Source of the DNA: Nitrospira sp.
GTDB taxonomy: Bacteria > UBA9089 > CG2-30-40-21 > SBAY01
DNA: 8,079 nucleotides
Reading direction: 5' to 3'
NCBI GenBank assembly: GCA_005239945.1
Contig: SBAY01000291.1
Span: forward strand, 1-8,079
Below the pieces are notes generated by a model. The model searched no databases and was not told where the DNA came from. It saw nothing but the letters and a program-made list of their open reading frames with translations. The translations under genes were made by a program, and so were the position numbers. Every line of letters starts with the position of its first letter. The stretch's first letter is position 1. Shown here one piece after another: positions 1 through 5,432 of the stretch.

Positions 1-103
1 GCCTACCCTTTTTAAATTAACATACCATCTTGTACACAAATCGTACCTTAAAAAGAAAAACCCTGAAAATTTACTCTTCAGAACTGCTCATATAAAAATT
101 TTC
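1..103. other. Upstream non-coding segment, nothing recognised
   Basis: This AT-rich stretch precedes the operon promoter. I see no open frame that resembles a known protein on either strand, no tRNA-like fold and no strong terminator hairpin. In many bacteria a YceD/DUF177 gene lies directly upstream of rpmF; it is not visible here, and the promoter at 104-132 suggests the transcription unit begins with rpmF. The segment may be the 3' flank of an unrelated gene outside the window. Confidence 0.5.
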
Positions 104-132
104 TTGACATAAACCAAAAAATAGTGTATGAT
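104..132 (+). promoter_or_regulatory. Sigma-70-type promoter of the rpmF-plsX-fab operon
   Basis: A consensus -35 box TTGACA (104-109) is followed after exactly 17 bp by a -10 box TATGAT (127-132), one base off TATAAT. Transcription should start near 139-141, where a small stem (ACCCT at 141-145 with GGGGT at 150-154, one wobble pair) would form the 5' end of the RNA. It is the only convincing promoter I see in the window, so it probably serves the whole gene row, though internal promoters hidden in the gaps cannot be excluded. No FapR-like operator was recognised near it. Confidence 0.75.
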
Positions 133-173
133 ACTTATTCACCCTCTTAGGGGTAATTTGTATTCAAAATAAT

Positions 174-251
174 TTTTAGATTTTGGATTTTAGATTTTGG
201 ATTGAGGAGATAAGATTCCCCAATCCAAAACCTAAAATCCAAAATCCAAAA
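174..251. repeat. Heptamer-built palindrome in the rpmF leader
   Basis: Left arm 174-204 and right arm 221-251 pair at 29 of 31 positions around a 16-nt loop (205-220). Each arm is a run of 7-nt words: TTTTAGA, TTTTGGA, TTTTAGA, TTTTGGA on the left, and CAATCCA, AAACCTA, AAATCCA, AAATCCA on the right. The structure lies between the promoter and the rpmF ribosome binding site, so the operon mRNA would carry a hairpin of about 31 bp near its 5' end. It has no following U-run, so it is not a standard terminator. It resembles the short tandemly repeated (heptanucleotide) sequences known from cyanobacterial and other AT-rich genomes; that likeness is inference. Confidence 0.85.
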
Positions 252-274
252 CAAAAAAAGGAGGTTTGTGAAAA

Positions 275-469
275 ATGGCAAATCCAAAACGACAAACATC
301 AAAATCAAAACGAGATAAAAGAAGAACACATTGGAAGATAACACCGGTAGATATTTCTACCTGTTCACAATGTGGCCATCCAAAATTACCGCATCGGGTA
401 TGCTTAGATTGTGGATTTTATGATGGTCGATTGGTAGTAAGGATAGAGGAAAAGAAGGAGAAGAAATAA
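275..469 (+). CDS. rpmF: 50S ribosomal protein L32
   Basis: This 64-residue basic protein matches bacterial L32, a small zinc-ribbon protein of the large ribosomal subunit. The N-terminus MANPKRQTSKSKRDKRR is the classic L32 signature, followed by a conserved HWK. Four cysteines in two CxxC pairs (residues 30/33 and 43/46) form the zinc knuckle, so this is the zinc-binding paralogue type. The C-terminus is Lys/Glu-rich. The ATG has a strong Shine-Dalgarno AGGAGGT (259-265) 9 nt upstream. plsX starts 1 nt after the stop, the widely conserved rpmF-plsX pairing that couples a ribosomal protein gene to phospholipid synthesis. Nothing is missing, and length and motifs are normal. Confidence 0.97.
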   Translation: MANPKRQTSKSKRDKRRTHWKITPVDISTCSQCGHPKLPHRVCLDCGFYDGRLVVRIEEKKEKK

Positions 470-470
470 G

Positions 471-1466
471 ATGCGTATTGCGGTTGATGCTATGGGAGGA
501 GACCATGCGCCAGAGGCTATTGTGGCCGGTGTAGTCGAGGCATTGCGGGAATTAAATGGGATTGCTCAAATAACCTTAGTTGGCAAAGAAGATATAGTAG
601 CCAGGGAATTATCCCGTTATTCCATAAAAGGGATGCCTGTTGTCATCAAAAATGCAGAGCAAACGATTGAAATGCATGAATCCCCGGCACAAGCGGTGAA
701 AACTAAAAAAGACTCCTCAATTGTTGTGGCAGCAAAGGCTTTGAGGGAAGGCGAAGTGCAGGCAGTTGTCTCAGCGGGTAATACCGGCGCGGTTATGGCC
801 TCCTCGTTAATGGAATTAGGTAGATTAAAAGGGGTGCTGAGACCGGCTATTGCTACCTTAATTCCTACCTTAGAAGGTGTATCGATACTTCTGGATGTCG
901 GCGCTAATGTAGATTGTAAGCCTAATCAGCTTTTACAATTTGCTATGATGGGTGATGTCTATGCCAGATATATCCTGAACAAAACTAATCCTAAGATAGG
1001 ACTTTTGAGTATTGGTGAAGAAGAAGGTAAAGGAAATGCCTTGACCTGCGAGGCATTTGACCTACTGCAAAAAACCTCTTTGAATTTTATTGGTAATGTC
1101 GAAGGAAGGGATATTATCAATGGTAAGATAGATGTAATTGTCTGTGATGGTTTTGTGGGCAATGTGGTCTTGAAATTTGGTGAAAGTCTGGCAGAGATGA
1201 TAATTGGTTTTTTAAAACGGGAATTATCTAAAAATCTCAGTTTGAAACTTGGGGCATTTCTTTCTAAACCTGCCTTTAGAAAATTTAAGAAATTGCTCGA
1301 TTATTCAGAATACGGCGGAGCACCTCTTTTAGGGGTAAACGGTGTTTGCATTATCTGCCATGGGGCATCCTCGGCTAAGGCAATAAAAAACGGTATCCGC
1401 GTTGCCTGCGAATTTATTGACCACCAGGTTAACCTCCATATCGAGGAAAGAATTAAAGGGAAGTAA
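471..1466 (+). CDS. plsX: Phosphate acyltransferase PlsX
   Basis: PlsX converts long-chain acyl-ACP plus inorganic phosphate to acyl-phosphate, the donor used by PlsY to acylate glycerol-3-phosphate at the membrane; the enzyme itself is peripheral. The 331-residue protein has normal family length. Conserved blocks are visible in order: MRIAVDAMGGDHAPE at the N-terminus, SAGNTGA (101-107), LDVGAN (141-146), GLLSIGEEEGKGN (177-189), GNVEGRDI (208-215), CDGFVGNV (225-232) and YGGAPLLGVNG (281-291). The ATG is preceded by AAGGAG (455-460) inside the end of rpmF, so translation of the two genes is probably coupled. The stop codon is directly abutted by the first word of a heptamer palindrome that separates plsX from fabH. 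Confidence 0.97.
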   Translation: MRIAVDAMGGDHAPEAIVAGVVEALRELNGIAQITLVGKEDIVARELSRYSIKGMPVVIKNAEQTIEMHESPAQAVKTKKDSSIVVAAKALREGEVQAVVSAGNTGAVMASSLMELGRLKGVLRPAIATLIPTLEGVSILLDVGANVDCKPNQLLQFAMMGDVYARYILNKTNPKIGLLSIGEEEGKGNALTCEAFDLLQKTSLNFIGNVEGRDIINGKIDVIVCDGFVGNVVLKFGESLAEMIIGFLKRELSKNLSLKLGAFLSKPAFRKFKKLLDYSEYGGAPLLGVNGVCIICHGASSAKAIKNGIRVACEFIDHQVNLHIEERIKGK

Positions 1467-1543
1467 AAGAAGCAAGGAGCAAAGAGCAAGAAGCAAGGAG
1501 AGATTTTACCTTGCACCTTTCACCTTGCACCTTGTTCCTTCAT
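1467..1543. repeat. Heptamer palindrome between plsX and fabH
   Basis: Immediately after the plsX stop there are five 7-nt words on the left arm (AAGAAGC, AAGGAGC, AAAGAGC, AAGAAGC, AAGGAGA; 1467-1501). A short AT-rich spacer follows, then five words of complementary type on the right (CCTTGCA, CCTTTCA, CCTTGCA, CCTTGTT, CCTTCAT; 1509-1543). The arms pair imperfectly. An 18-nt stretch of the right arm (1524-1541) recurs exactly at 5333-5350 in the fabG-acpP gap, so these two belong to one repeat family. There is no U-run, so read-through into fabH is expected. The fabH ribosome binding region begins right after the repeat. Confidence 0.85.
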
Positions 1544-1563
1544 TGGATAAATAAGGAAAATAG

Positions 1564-2559
1564 ATGACAAAGGATAAATTAAGACCGGTAGGAATTGTTG
1601 GAACAGGCTCTTATACACCTTCTAAGGTATTGACTAATTTTGACCTGGAAAAGATAGTCGATACCTCGGATGAATGGATTCGGCAAAGAACAGGGATAGT
1701 TGAGCGGCGGATTGCCAAAGATGATGAGGCATCCTCTGATTTGGCTACCCCGGCCGCATTAGCCGCTTTAAAGGATGCTAATATTCCACCCTCAAAGGTA
1801 GAGATGATTATCGTGGCCACCGTTACCCCGGATATGACCTTTCCCACCACGGCATGTATGGTGCAAAAAAATATAGTGGCAGAACATGCCGCTTGTTTTG
1901 ACCTGTTAGCGGCTTGCAGTGGGTTTAGTTATGCCTTGGAAGTAGGCAGGCAATTAATCGCCGCACATACTTACAAAACGGTGTTAGTTATTTCCGCAGA
2001 TACACTTTCTAAAATTACTGATTGGACAGACCGCAGTATCTGTGTTTTATTTGGGGATGGGGCAGGGGCTGTGGTTTTACAACCTGTAGAAAAAGGCAGG
2101 GGAATACTCAGTAGTTATCTGGGTGCAGATGGCTCGCAAAGTGATATATTACAACTACCCGGCGGTGGAAGCAGAAATCCTGTCAGTCAAAAGTTAATAG
2201 ATGAACGGGGACATTATATAAAAATGCGTGGTCAGGAGGTCTTTAAAATTGCCGTGCCGACAATGTGTAAAGCAGCAAGAAAGGCACTTCATTTAGCCAA
2301 CTTAGATGTGTCTGATGTAGATTTATTTATCCCTCATCAGGCTAATATGAGAATTATTGAATCTGTAGCTAAACGACTTCATATCCCCAGGGAAAAAGTC
2401 TTTATAAATTTATATAAGTATGGTAATTCCTCATCCGCCTCTACGGCTATTGCCGTAGATGAAGCCGCTAAAGAAGGAAGAATGAAAAAGGGGGATATTG
2501 TCGTCTTAAGCTCCTTTGGCGGAGGATTATGCTGGGGAGGAACGGTTATTCGATGGTAG
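1564..2559 (+). CDS. fabH: 3-oxoacyl-ACP synthase III (beta-ketoacyl-ACP synthase III)
   Basis: FabH starts each fatty-acid chain by condensing acetyl-CoA (or a branched acyl-CoA) with malonyl-ACP in the cytosol. The 331-residue protein has thiolase-fold synthase III features. These include GIVGTGSYTPS near the N-terminus, DEWIRQRTGI (36-45), the active-site Cys118 in AACSGF, FGDGAGA (163-169), His258 in IPHQAN, Asn288 in YGNSSSAS, and the C-terminal FGGGLCWG loop. The Cys-His-Asn triad is therefore intact. The start ATG follows a modest AAGGAAAA (1553-1560), weaker than the sites of its neighbours, and lies about 20 nt past a heptamer palindrome. In the usual operon fabD follows; here a hicAB pair intervenes. 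Primer preference (acetyl versus branched) cannot be read from the sequence. Confidence 0.97.
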   Translation: MTKDKLRPVGIVGTGSYTPSKVLTNFDLEKIVDTSDEWIRQRTGIVERRIAKDDEASSDLATPAALAALKDANIPPSKVEMIIVATVTPDMTFPTTACMVQKNIVAEHAACFDLLAACSGFSYALEVGRQLIAAHTYKTVLVISADTLSKITDWTDRSICVLFGDGAGAVVLQPVEKGRGILSSYLGADGSQSDILQLPGGGSRNPVSQKLIDERGHYIKMRGQEVFKIAVPTMCKAARKALHLANLDVSDVDLFIPHQANMRIIESVAKRLHIPREKVFINLYKYGNSSSASTAIAVDEAAKEGRMKKGDIVVLSSFGGGLCWGGTVIRW

Positions 2560-2590
2560 CGGAGATGTTTTAGTAAGGATTAAAAAAGTA

Positions 2591-2785
2591 ATGAAAATCC
2601 GTGATATCATTAAGATAATTGAATCTGATAGATGGTATTTAGTCGTAATAAAAGGTAGTCATCGACAATACAAACATCCTGTTAAATCTGGTCGGGTAAC
2701 TATCGCCGGACATCTTAATGATGATTTAGCTCCTGGAACATGGAATAGTATATTAAAACAAGCAAAGTTGAAGGAGGTAAAATAA
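2591..2785 (+). CDS. hicA: HicA-family mRNA interferase toxin
   Basis: HicA toxins are small dsRBD-like RNases that cleave mRNA and are neutralised by HicB. From ATG 2591 the protein has 64 residues. MKIRDIIKIIESDRWY, then KGSHRQYKHP with the catalytic-type His24, then GRVTIAGHLNDDLAPGT and the C-terminal NSILKQA helix all match the family. A longer reading from an upstream TTG would overlap the end of fabH and lacks family similarity, so the internal ATG is chosen; AAGGA (2575-2579) lies 11 nt before it. The gene lies 31 nt downstream of fabH and 2 nt upstream of hicB, with the usual toxin-first order. No promoter of its own was seen, so it is probably transcribed with the fatty-acid genes. 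Activity is inferred, not shown; Arg13 and Trp51 replace residues I would expect to be Gly and Leu/Arg. Confidence 0.9.
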   Translation: MKIRDIIKIIESDRWYLVVIKGSHRQYKHPVKSGRVTIAGHLNDDLAPGTWNSILKQAKLKEVK

Positions 2786-2787
2786 CG

Positions 2788-3000
2788 ATGTATCGCTTTC
2801 TTATAATCATTGAAAAGGCAAAGGGAAATTATTCTGCCTATTCACCTGATTTACCAGGGTGTGCAGCTACTGGACGAACCCGTGAAGAAACTGAAAAAAA
2901 TATGTATTCTGCAATTGAAATGCATATACAGGGATTAATTGAAGATAATCTATCGATACCTAAATCACAAACTTTTTCTGAATATCTGGTGGTGAAATAA
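2788..3000 (+). CDS. hicB: HicB-family antitoxin, short form without a DNA-binding tail
   Basis: HicB antitoxins bind HicA and cover its active site. This 70-residue protein shows the partial RNase H-like fold typical of the family: strand MYRFLIIIEKAKGNYSAYSPDLPGC split over residues 1-25, then ATGRTREETEKN (26-37), an amphipathic helix with AIEMHIQGLIEDN (42-54), and a final strand near SEYLVVK. It ends there, without the ribbon-helix-helix or helix-turn-helix domain that longer HicB proteins use for autorepression. Its ribosome binding site AAGGAGGT (2771-2778, 9 nt from ATG) is much stronger than that of hicA, which would favour antitoxin excess. The stop is 3 nt from the fabD TTG start, and the last codons contain the fabD ribosome binding site. 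Confidence 0.9.
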   Translation: MYRFLIIIEKAKGNYSAYSPDLPGCAATGRTREETEKNMYSAIEMHIQGLIEDNLSIPKSQTFSEYLVVK

Positions 3001-3003
3001 AAA

Positions 3004-3948
3004 TTGAAAAAAATAGCTTATGTTTTTCCAGGTCAAGGCTCACAATCTGTAGGCATGGGATATGATTTTTATCAAAATTTTGAATCGGCAAAAAGGATTT
3101 TTGATGAGGCGGACAAGGTATTAGGTTATCCATTAACAAGGTTATGCTTCGAAGGACCAATTGAGAAATTATCCCAAACACAATATTCTCAACCCGCAAT
3201 ATTAACTACAAGTATCGCTTGCCTTGAGGTATTGAGGGAGAATTTACTGCCTACTGATTCCTGCCTCTTGCCTCTTTACCTTGCAGGACATAGTTTAGGC
3301 GAATATAGTGCCCTGGTTTCTGCTGGTGGAATAGAATTCAAAGAAGCACTTCGCATTGTTCAGAAAAGGGCGCTTTTTATGCAGGAGGAGGCAGAAAAAT
3401 ACCCGACAGGAATGATGGCTATCCTTGGATTAGAAAGAAATGAGGTAGAGCAGATTTGCCAGGAGGAATCCGTAGAGGTAGCTAATATTAATTGTCCCGG
3501 GCAGATTGTTATTTCCGGACTTAAAGGGTATTTAGAAAAAGCGGGACAAAAGGCAATTGACCTGGGGGCAAAAAGGGTAATCCCTCTATCCGTCAACGGT
3601 GCCTTCCATTCAAGCTTTATGAAGCCTGCTCAGAAGAAATTAGCCGAGGTTTTAGCCACGGCAGAGATTAAAAACCTTCAAACACCGGTGATAGTCAATA
3701 TCACAGCAGGACCGGTAACCACTCCAGATGAAATAAGGGAATCGCTGACCAGACAGATTAGTGGTTCAGTATTGTGGGAAGATAGTGTGAGATTTATGCT
3801 CAAACAAGGGGTAACCACCTTTATTGAAATTGGGCCAGGGAAGGTTTTAAAAGGGTTGATTAGAAAGATAGAGCCGAATGTAGAGGTTAAAAATATCGAA
3901 AATATGAATAATTTGGAACAGGAGCAGAGAAAGAATCAAAATTATTGA
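3004..3948 (+). CDS. fabD: Malonyl-CoA:ACP transacylase
   Basis: FabD moves malonyl from CoA to the phosphopantetheine of AcpP, supplying all extension units. The 314-residue protein carries YVFPGQGSQSVGMG (6-19), with Gln12 of the oxyanion hole. It also has the nucleophile Ser97 in GHSLGEYSALV, NINCPGQIVISG (161-172), His202 in NGAFHSSFM and FIEIGPGKVLKGL (273-285). The start is TTG, because MKKIAYVFPGQGSQ aligns with the family N-terminus and no ATG lies upstream in frame nearby. GGTGGTGA (2988-2995) inside hicB is a mediocre ribosome binding site, so fabD translation may be coupled to hicB. Residues 82-94 are encoded by a run of 7-nt repeat words, making the segment before GHSLGE about five residues longer than in E. 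coli FabD. The Asn/Glu/Gln-rich tail after residue 295 is unremarkable. Confidence 0.96.
   Translation: MKKIAYVFPGQGSQSVGMGYDFYQNFESAKRIFDEADKVLGYPLTRLCFEGPIEKLSQTQYSQPAILTTSIACLEVLRENLLPTDSCLLPLYLAGHSLGEYSALVSAGGIEFKEALRIVQKRALFMQEEAEKYPTGMMAILGLERNEVEQICQEESVEVANINCPGQIVISGLKGYLEKAGQKAIDLGAKRVIPLSVNGAFHSSFMKPAQKKLAEVLATAEIKNLQTPVIVNITAGPVTTPDEIRESLTRQISGSVLWEDSVRFMLKQGVTTFIEIGPGKVLKGLIRKIEPNVEVKNIENMNNLEQEQRKNQNY
3247..3284 (+). repeat. Heptamer repeat run inside fabD coding sequence
   Basis: Within fabD the words CTGCCTA, CTGATTC, CTGCCTC, TTGCCTC and TTTACCT (3247-3281) follow one another with a 7-nt period. They are translated as Leu-Pro-Thr-Asp-Ser-Cys-Leu-Leu-Pro-Leu-Tyr-Leu (residues 82-93), directly before the GHSLGE nucleophile elbow. 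The words are of the same build as the intergenic palindromes, although only one arm is visible here. It falls in a variable surface loop of the family, where an in-frame insertion would be tolerated. Confidence 0.6.
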
Positions 3949-3968
3949 GTTTTTTGAATATCAATAGA

Positions 3969-4189
3969 CTTCTGCAAAATAAGAAATATTAAGAAAGGAA
4001 AGATATGCCACAAAATCACCAAGACACAAAATTCCACAAAAGGAAATTTTTAGTGAAATTTAGTGCCTTTGTGTTTTTGTGGCTAAAAAAAATGTATGTA
4101 AAGGAATAAAGTTAGAATATGGAGGAAAAGTTAAGAAAAATAATTACATAGATTGTTGAAATATCAGTAGGTTATGAATTTTGCAGAAG
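3969..4189. repeat. Possible MITE-like element with 12-bp terminal inverted repeats
   Basis: CTTCTGCAAAAT (3969-3980) and its exact reverse complement ATTTTGCAGAAG (4178-4189) bracket about 220 bp of AT-rich non-coding DNA between fabD and the small gene at 4223. Just outside the left arm is TTGAATATCAATAG (3954-3967), and a similar TTGAAATATCAGTAG (4156-4170) lies inside near the right arm. The segment encodes no transposase. The inverted ends could be remnants of an insertion sequence or a non-autonomous derivative, but twelve base pairs is modest evidence. A separate hairpin (4007-4083) lies within it. Confidence 0.4.
4007..4083. repeat. CACAAAG-type palindrome between fabD and the small gene
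   Basis: The left part GCCACAAAA plus ACACAAA (4007-4030, with an internal insertion) pairs with TTTGTGTTTTTGTGGC (4068-4083). The interior adds AAATTTTTAGTGAAATTT-type AT-rich sequence. The word style (CACAAA / TTTGTG) is the same as in the repeat after rnc (7819-7905), so I regard them as one family. The 7-nt phasing is less clean here than in the other palindromes. No terminator-like U-run follows. Confidence 0.65.
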
Positions 4190-4222
4190 GCTTTGAATGT
4201 CAACCCAAAGGGGGTGAAAAAG

Positions 4223-4399
4223 ATGAATAAGGAAGAGAGTAAAAAAAGAGCGATAGATACAGCAGATTATCAACCAAGAATGTTGAATGAAGGCTATCAG
4301 CCCAAAGACGAAAGGGTTGACCCGAAAACATTAATTCTATCTAAAGGTGGAACTGCGGCATCTAATCCTCGAATGTTTGATTCTGAAAAGAAAAAATGA
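4223..4399 (+). CDS. Small hydrophilic protein of unknown function with YQP motifs
   Basis: From ATG 4223 this encodes 58 residues, very rich in Lys, Glu, Asp, Arg and Pro, with no membrane segment, signal peptide or cysteine. Visible features are two YQP tripeptides (ADYQPRM near residue 16 and EGYQPKD near 24), a GGTAASNP stretch (41-48) and a Lys-rich end. The composition suggests an intrinsically disordered peptide. The ATG is well supported by AAGGGGGTG (4208-4216), about 6 nt upstream; an earlier in-frame TTG lies in repeat DNA and is less likely. It lies between fabD and fabG, 52 nt before the fabG start, and is presumably co-transcribed. I do not recognise the family with confidence. 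A chance reading frame is possible, but the good ribosome binding site argues for a real gene. Confidence 0.6.
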   Translation: MNKEESKKRAIDTADYQPRMLNEGYQPKDERVDPKTLILSKGGTAASNPRMFDSEKKK

Positions 4400-4451
4400 T
4401 GTTTAAATGTTACTTATTTTTAAATTTTTTAGTCGGAGGATAAAGAGTAAA

Positions 4452-5204
4452 ATGTGTGAAAGGATATTACTAAATCAGGTAGCTATTGTTACCGGTGGGG
4501 CAAGGGGAATTGGCAGGGCAATTTGCGAGACATTAGCCGATGCAGGAGCTTCTATTGTGGTCACGGATATAAACATTGACCAGGCAAATGAAACAGCCCA
4601 GGCGATAACGAAACAATTCGATGTTGAAACATTAAGTTTGCAGGTAAATGTAGCCGATATTTCACAAGTTGAAAAAATGACAAAAAATGTTCTTGACAAA
4701 TTTGGCAAGATTAATATACTTATTAATAATGCTGGGATAACAAGAGATACCTTTCTTATTCGGATGAGTGCCGAAGATTTTAAGGCGGTATTGGATGTCA
4801 ACCTCACCGGGACATTTAATTGCACCAAAGAAGTATCTAAAATAATGATTAAACAGCGAGCGGGGAAGATAGTTAATATTTCATCGACTGTGGGTATTCA
4901 AGGGAATATAGGACAGGTTAATTACTCGGCCTCAAAGGCCGGGGTTATTGGTCTGACTAAATCAGCCGCGCGAGAGTTGGCTAAAAGAGGGATAAATGTG
5001 AATGCTGTTGCCCCGGGATTCATCGAAACCGAGATGACGGCAAAATTAACCGATGAAATCAAAAAGGAATATTTAGCAAGAATACCGCTTGAGCGATATG
5101 GCAAACCAGAAGATATTGCCGGAGTAGTTAAATTTTTAGTTTCCCCTGAGGCAAATTATATCACCGGCCAGGTGTTTGTTGTTGATGGTGGAATGGCCAT
5201 GTAA
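4452..5204 (+). CDS. fabG: 3-oxoacyl-ACP reductase
   Basis: FabG reduces 3-ketoacyl-ACP to 3-hydroxyacyl-ACP with NADPH, the first reduction of each elongation cycle. This 250-residue short-chain dehydrogenase has the Rossmann motif TGGARGIGRAI (14-24), the structural NNAG (92-95), and the tetrad Asn117, Ser145, Tyr158 and Lys162 (NYSASK). It also has VNAVAPGFIETEMT (183-196) and the C-terminal GQVFVVDGGMAM. Start choice: the frame is open further upstream to an ATG at 4407, but those 15 residues are unlike FabG. ATG 4452 lies 11 nt after GGAGGA (4435-4440) and gives normal length. The gene is followed by two hairpins before acpP. Confidence 0.97.
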   Translation: MCERILLNQVAIVTGGARGIGRAICETLADAGASIVVTDINIDQANETAQAITKQFDVETLSLQVNVADISQVEKMTKNVLDKFGKINILINNAGITRDTFLIRMSAEDFKAVLDVNLTGTFNCTKEVSKIMIKQRAGKIVNISSTVGIQGNIGQVNYSASKAGVIGLTKSAARELAKRGINVNAVAPGFIETEMTAKLTDEIKKEYLARIPLERYGKPEDIAGVVKFLVSPEANYITGQVFVVDGGMAM

Positions 5205-5208
5205 AAGT

Positions 5209-5254
5209 GGTGATTGGTAATGAGTATTTAACCAATCACCAGGAAGGCTCCTGG
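5209..5254. repeat. Two overlapping short hairpins after fabG
   Basis: GGTGATTGGT (5209-5218) and ACCAATCACC (5231-5240) form a perfect 10-bp stem with a 12-nt loop. CCAGGA (5239-5244) and TCCTGG (5249-5254) form a 6-bp stem with a 4-nt loop. They share bases 5239-5240, so the full stems cannot both form completely. No U-run follows either one, so they are not typical intrinsic terminators. They may be a processing or stability element between fabG and acpP. Confidence 0.6.
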
Positions 5255-5258
5255 ATAA

Positions 5259-5352
5259 AAGGTTCAAGGAGCAAGGAACAAGGTTCGAGGATTAAGGTTC
5301 AAGGTGAAGGGAAAAGACCTTGCTCCTTGTTTCTTGCACCTTGTTCCTTCGG
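5259..5352. repeat. Heptamer palindrome between fabG and acpP
   Basis: Seven consecutive 7-nt words (AAGGTTC, AAGGAGC, AAGGAAC, AAGGTTC, GAGGATT, AAGGTTC, AAGGTGA; 5259-5307) face five words of opposite type (CCTTGCT, CCTTGTT, TCTTGCA, CCTTGTT, CCTTCGG; 5318-5352). Exact pairings include 5266-5276 with 5318-5328 (11 bp) and 5273-5284 with 5338-5349 (12 bp), so alternative registers are possible. The right arm shares 18 identical bases with the palindrome after plsX. The remaining 80 bp before acpP contain only its ribosome binding site and a short GAACGTTC palindrome (5401-5408). Confidence 0.85.
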
Positions 5353-5432
5353 TGGGACGGTTTAAAAAAGCTAATAAAATCAACGCTCAAATTTAATCGA
5401 GAACGTTCGCCAGAATTAAGGAGGTGAAAAAA

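Noticed and set aside
147..344. Minus-strand open frame of 65 codons
   Set aside because: It covers the leader hairpin and the start of rpmF. Its Phe/Leu-rich translation is the product of AT-rich repeat words and no ribosome binding site supports it.
2516..2590. N-terminal extension of HicA from an upstream TTG
   Set aside because: The extra 25 residues overlap fabH and have no resemblance to the HicA family, while ATG 2591 gives the canonical N-terminus.
4407..4451. Longer FabG starting at ATG 4407
   Set aside because: The 15 added residues are unlike FabG, and the ribosome binding site GGAGGA lies downstream of that ATG and upstream of ATG 4452.
4475..4828. Minus-strand open frame of 117 codons opposite fabG
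   Set aside because: It is the antisense shadow of a clearly functional fabG and shows no recognisable motif.
5259..5352. Short regularly spaced repeats as a CRISPR array
   Set aside because: The 7-nt words are contiguous, have no unique spacers and face inverted copies. No cas genes are present.
5401..5408. GAACGTTC palindrome as a LexA or other operator
   Set aside because: The Gram-positive LexA box needs a 4-nt spacer between GAAC and GTTC. An 8-bp palindrome alone is not sufficient.
5424..5432. GTG start for AcpP
   Set aside because: The codon lies within the AAGGAGGTG ribosome binding site; ATG 5433 gives the standard 78-residue protein.
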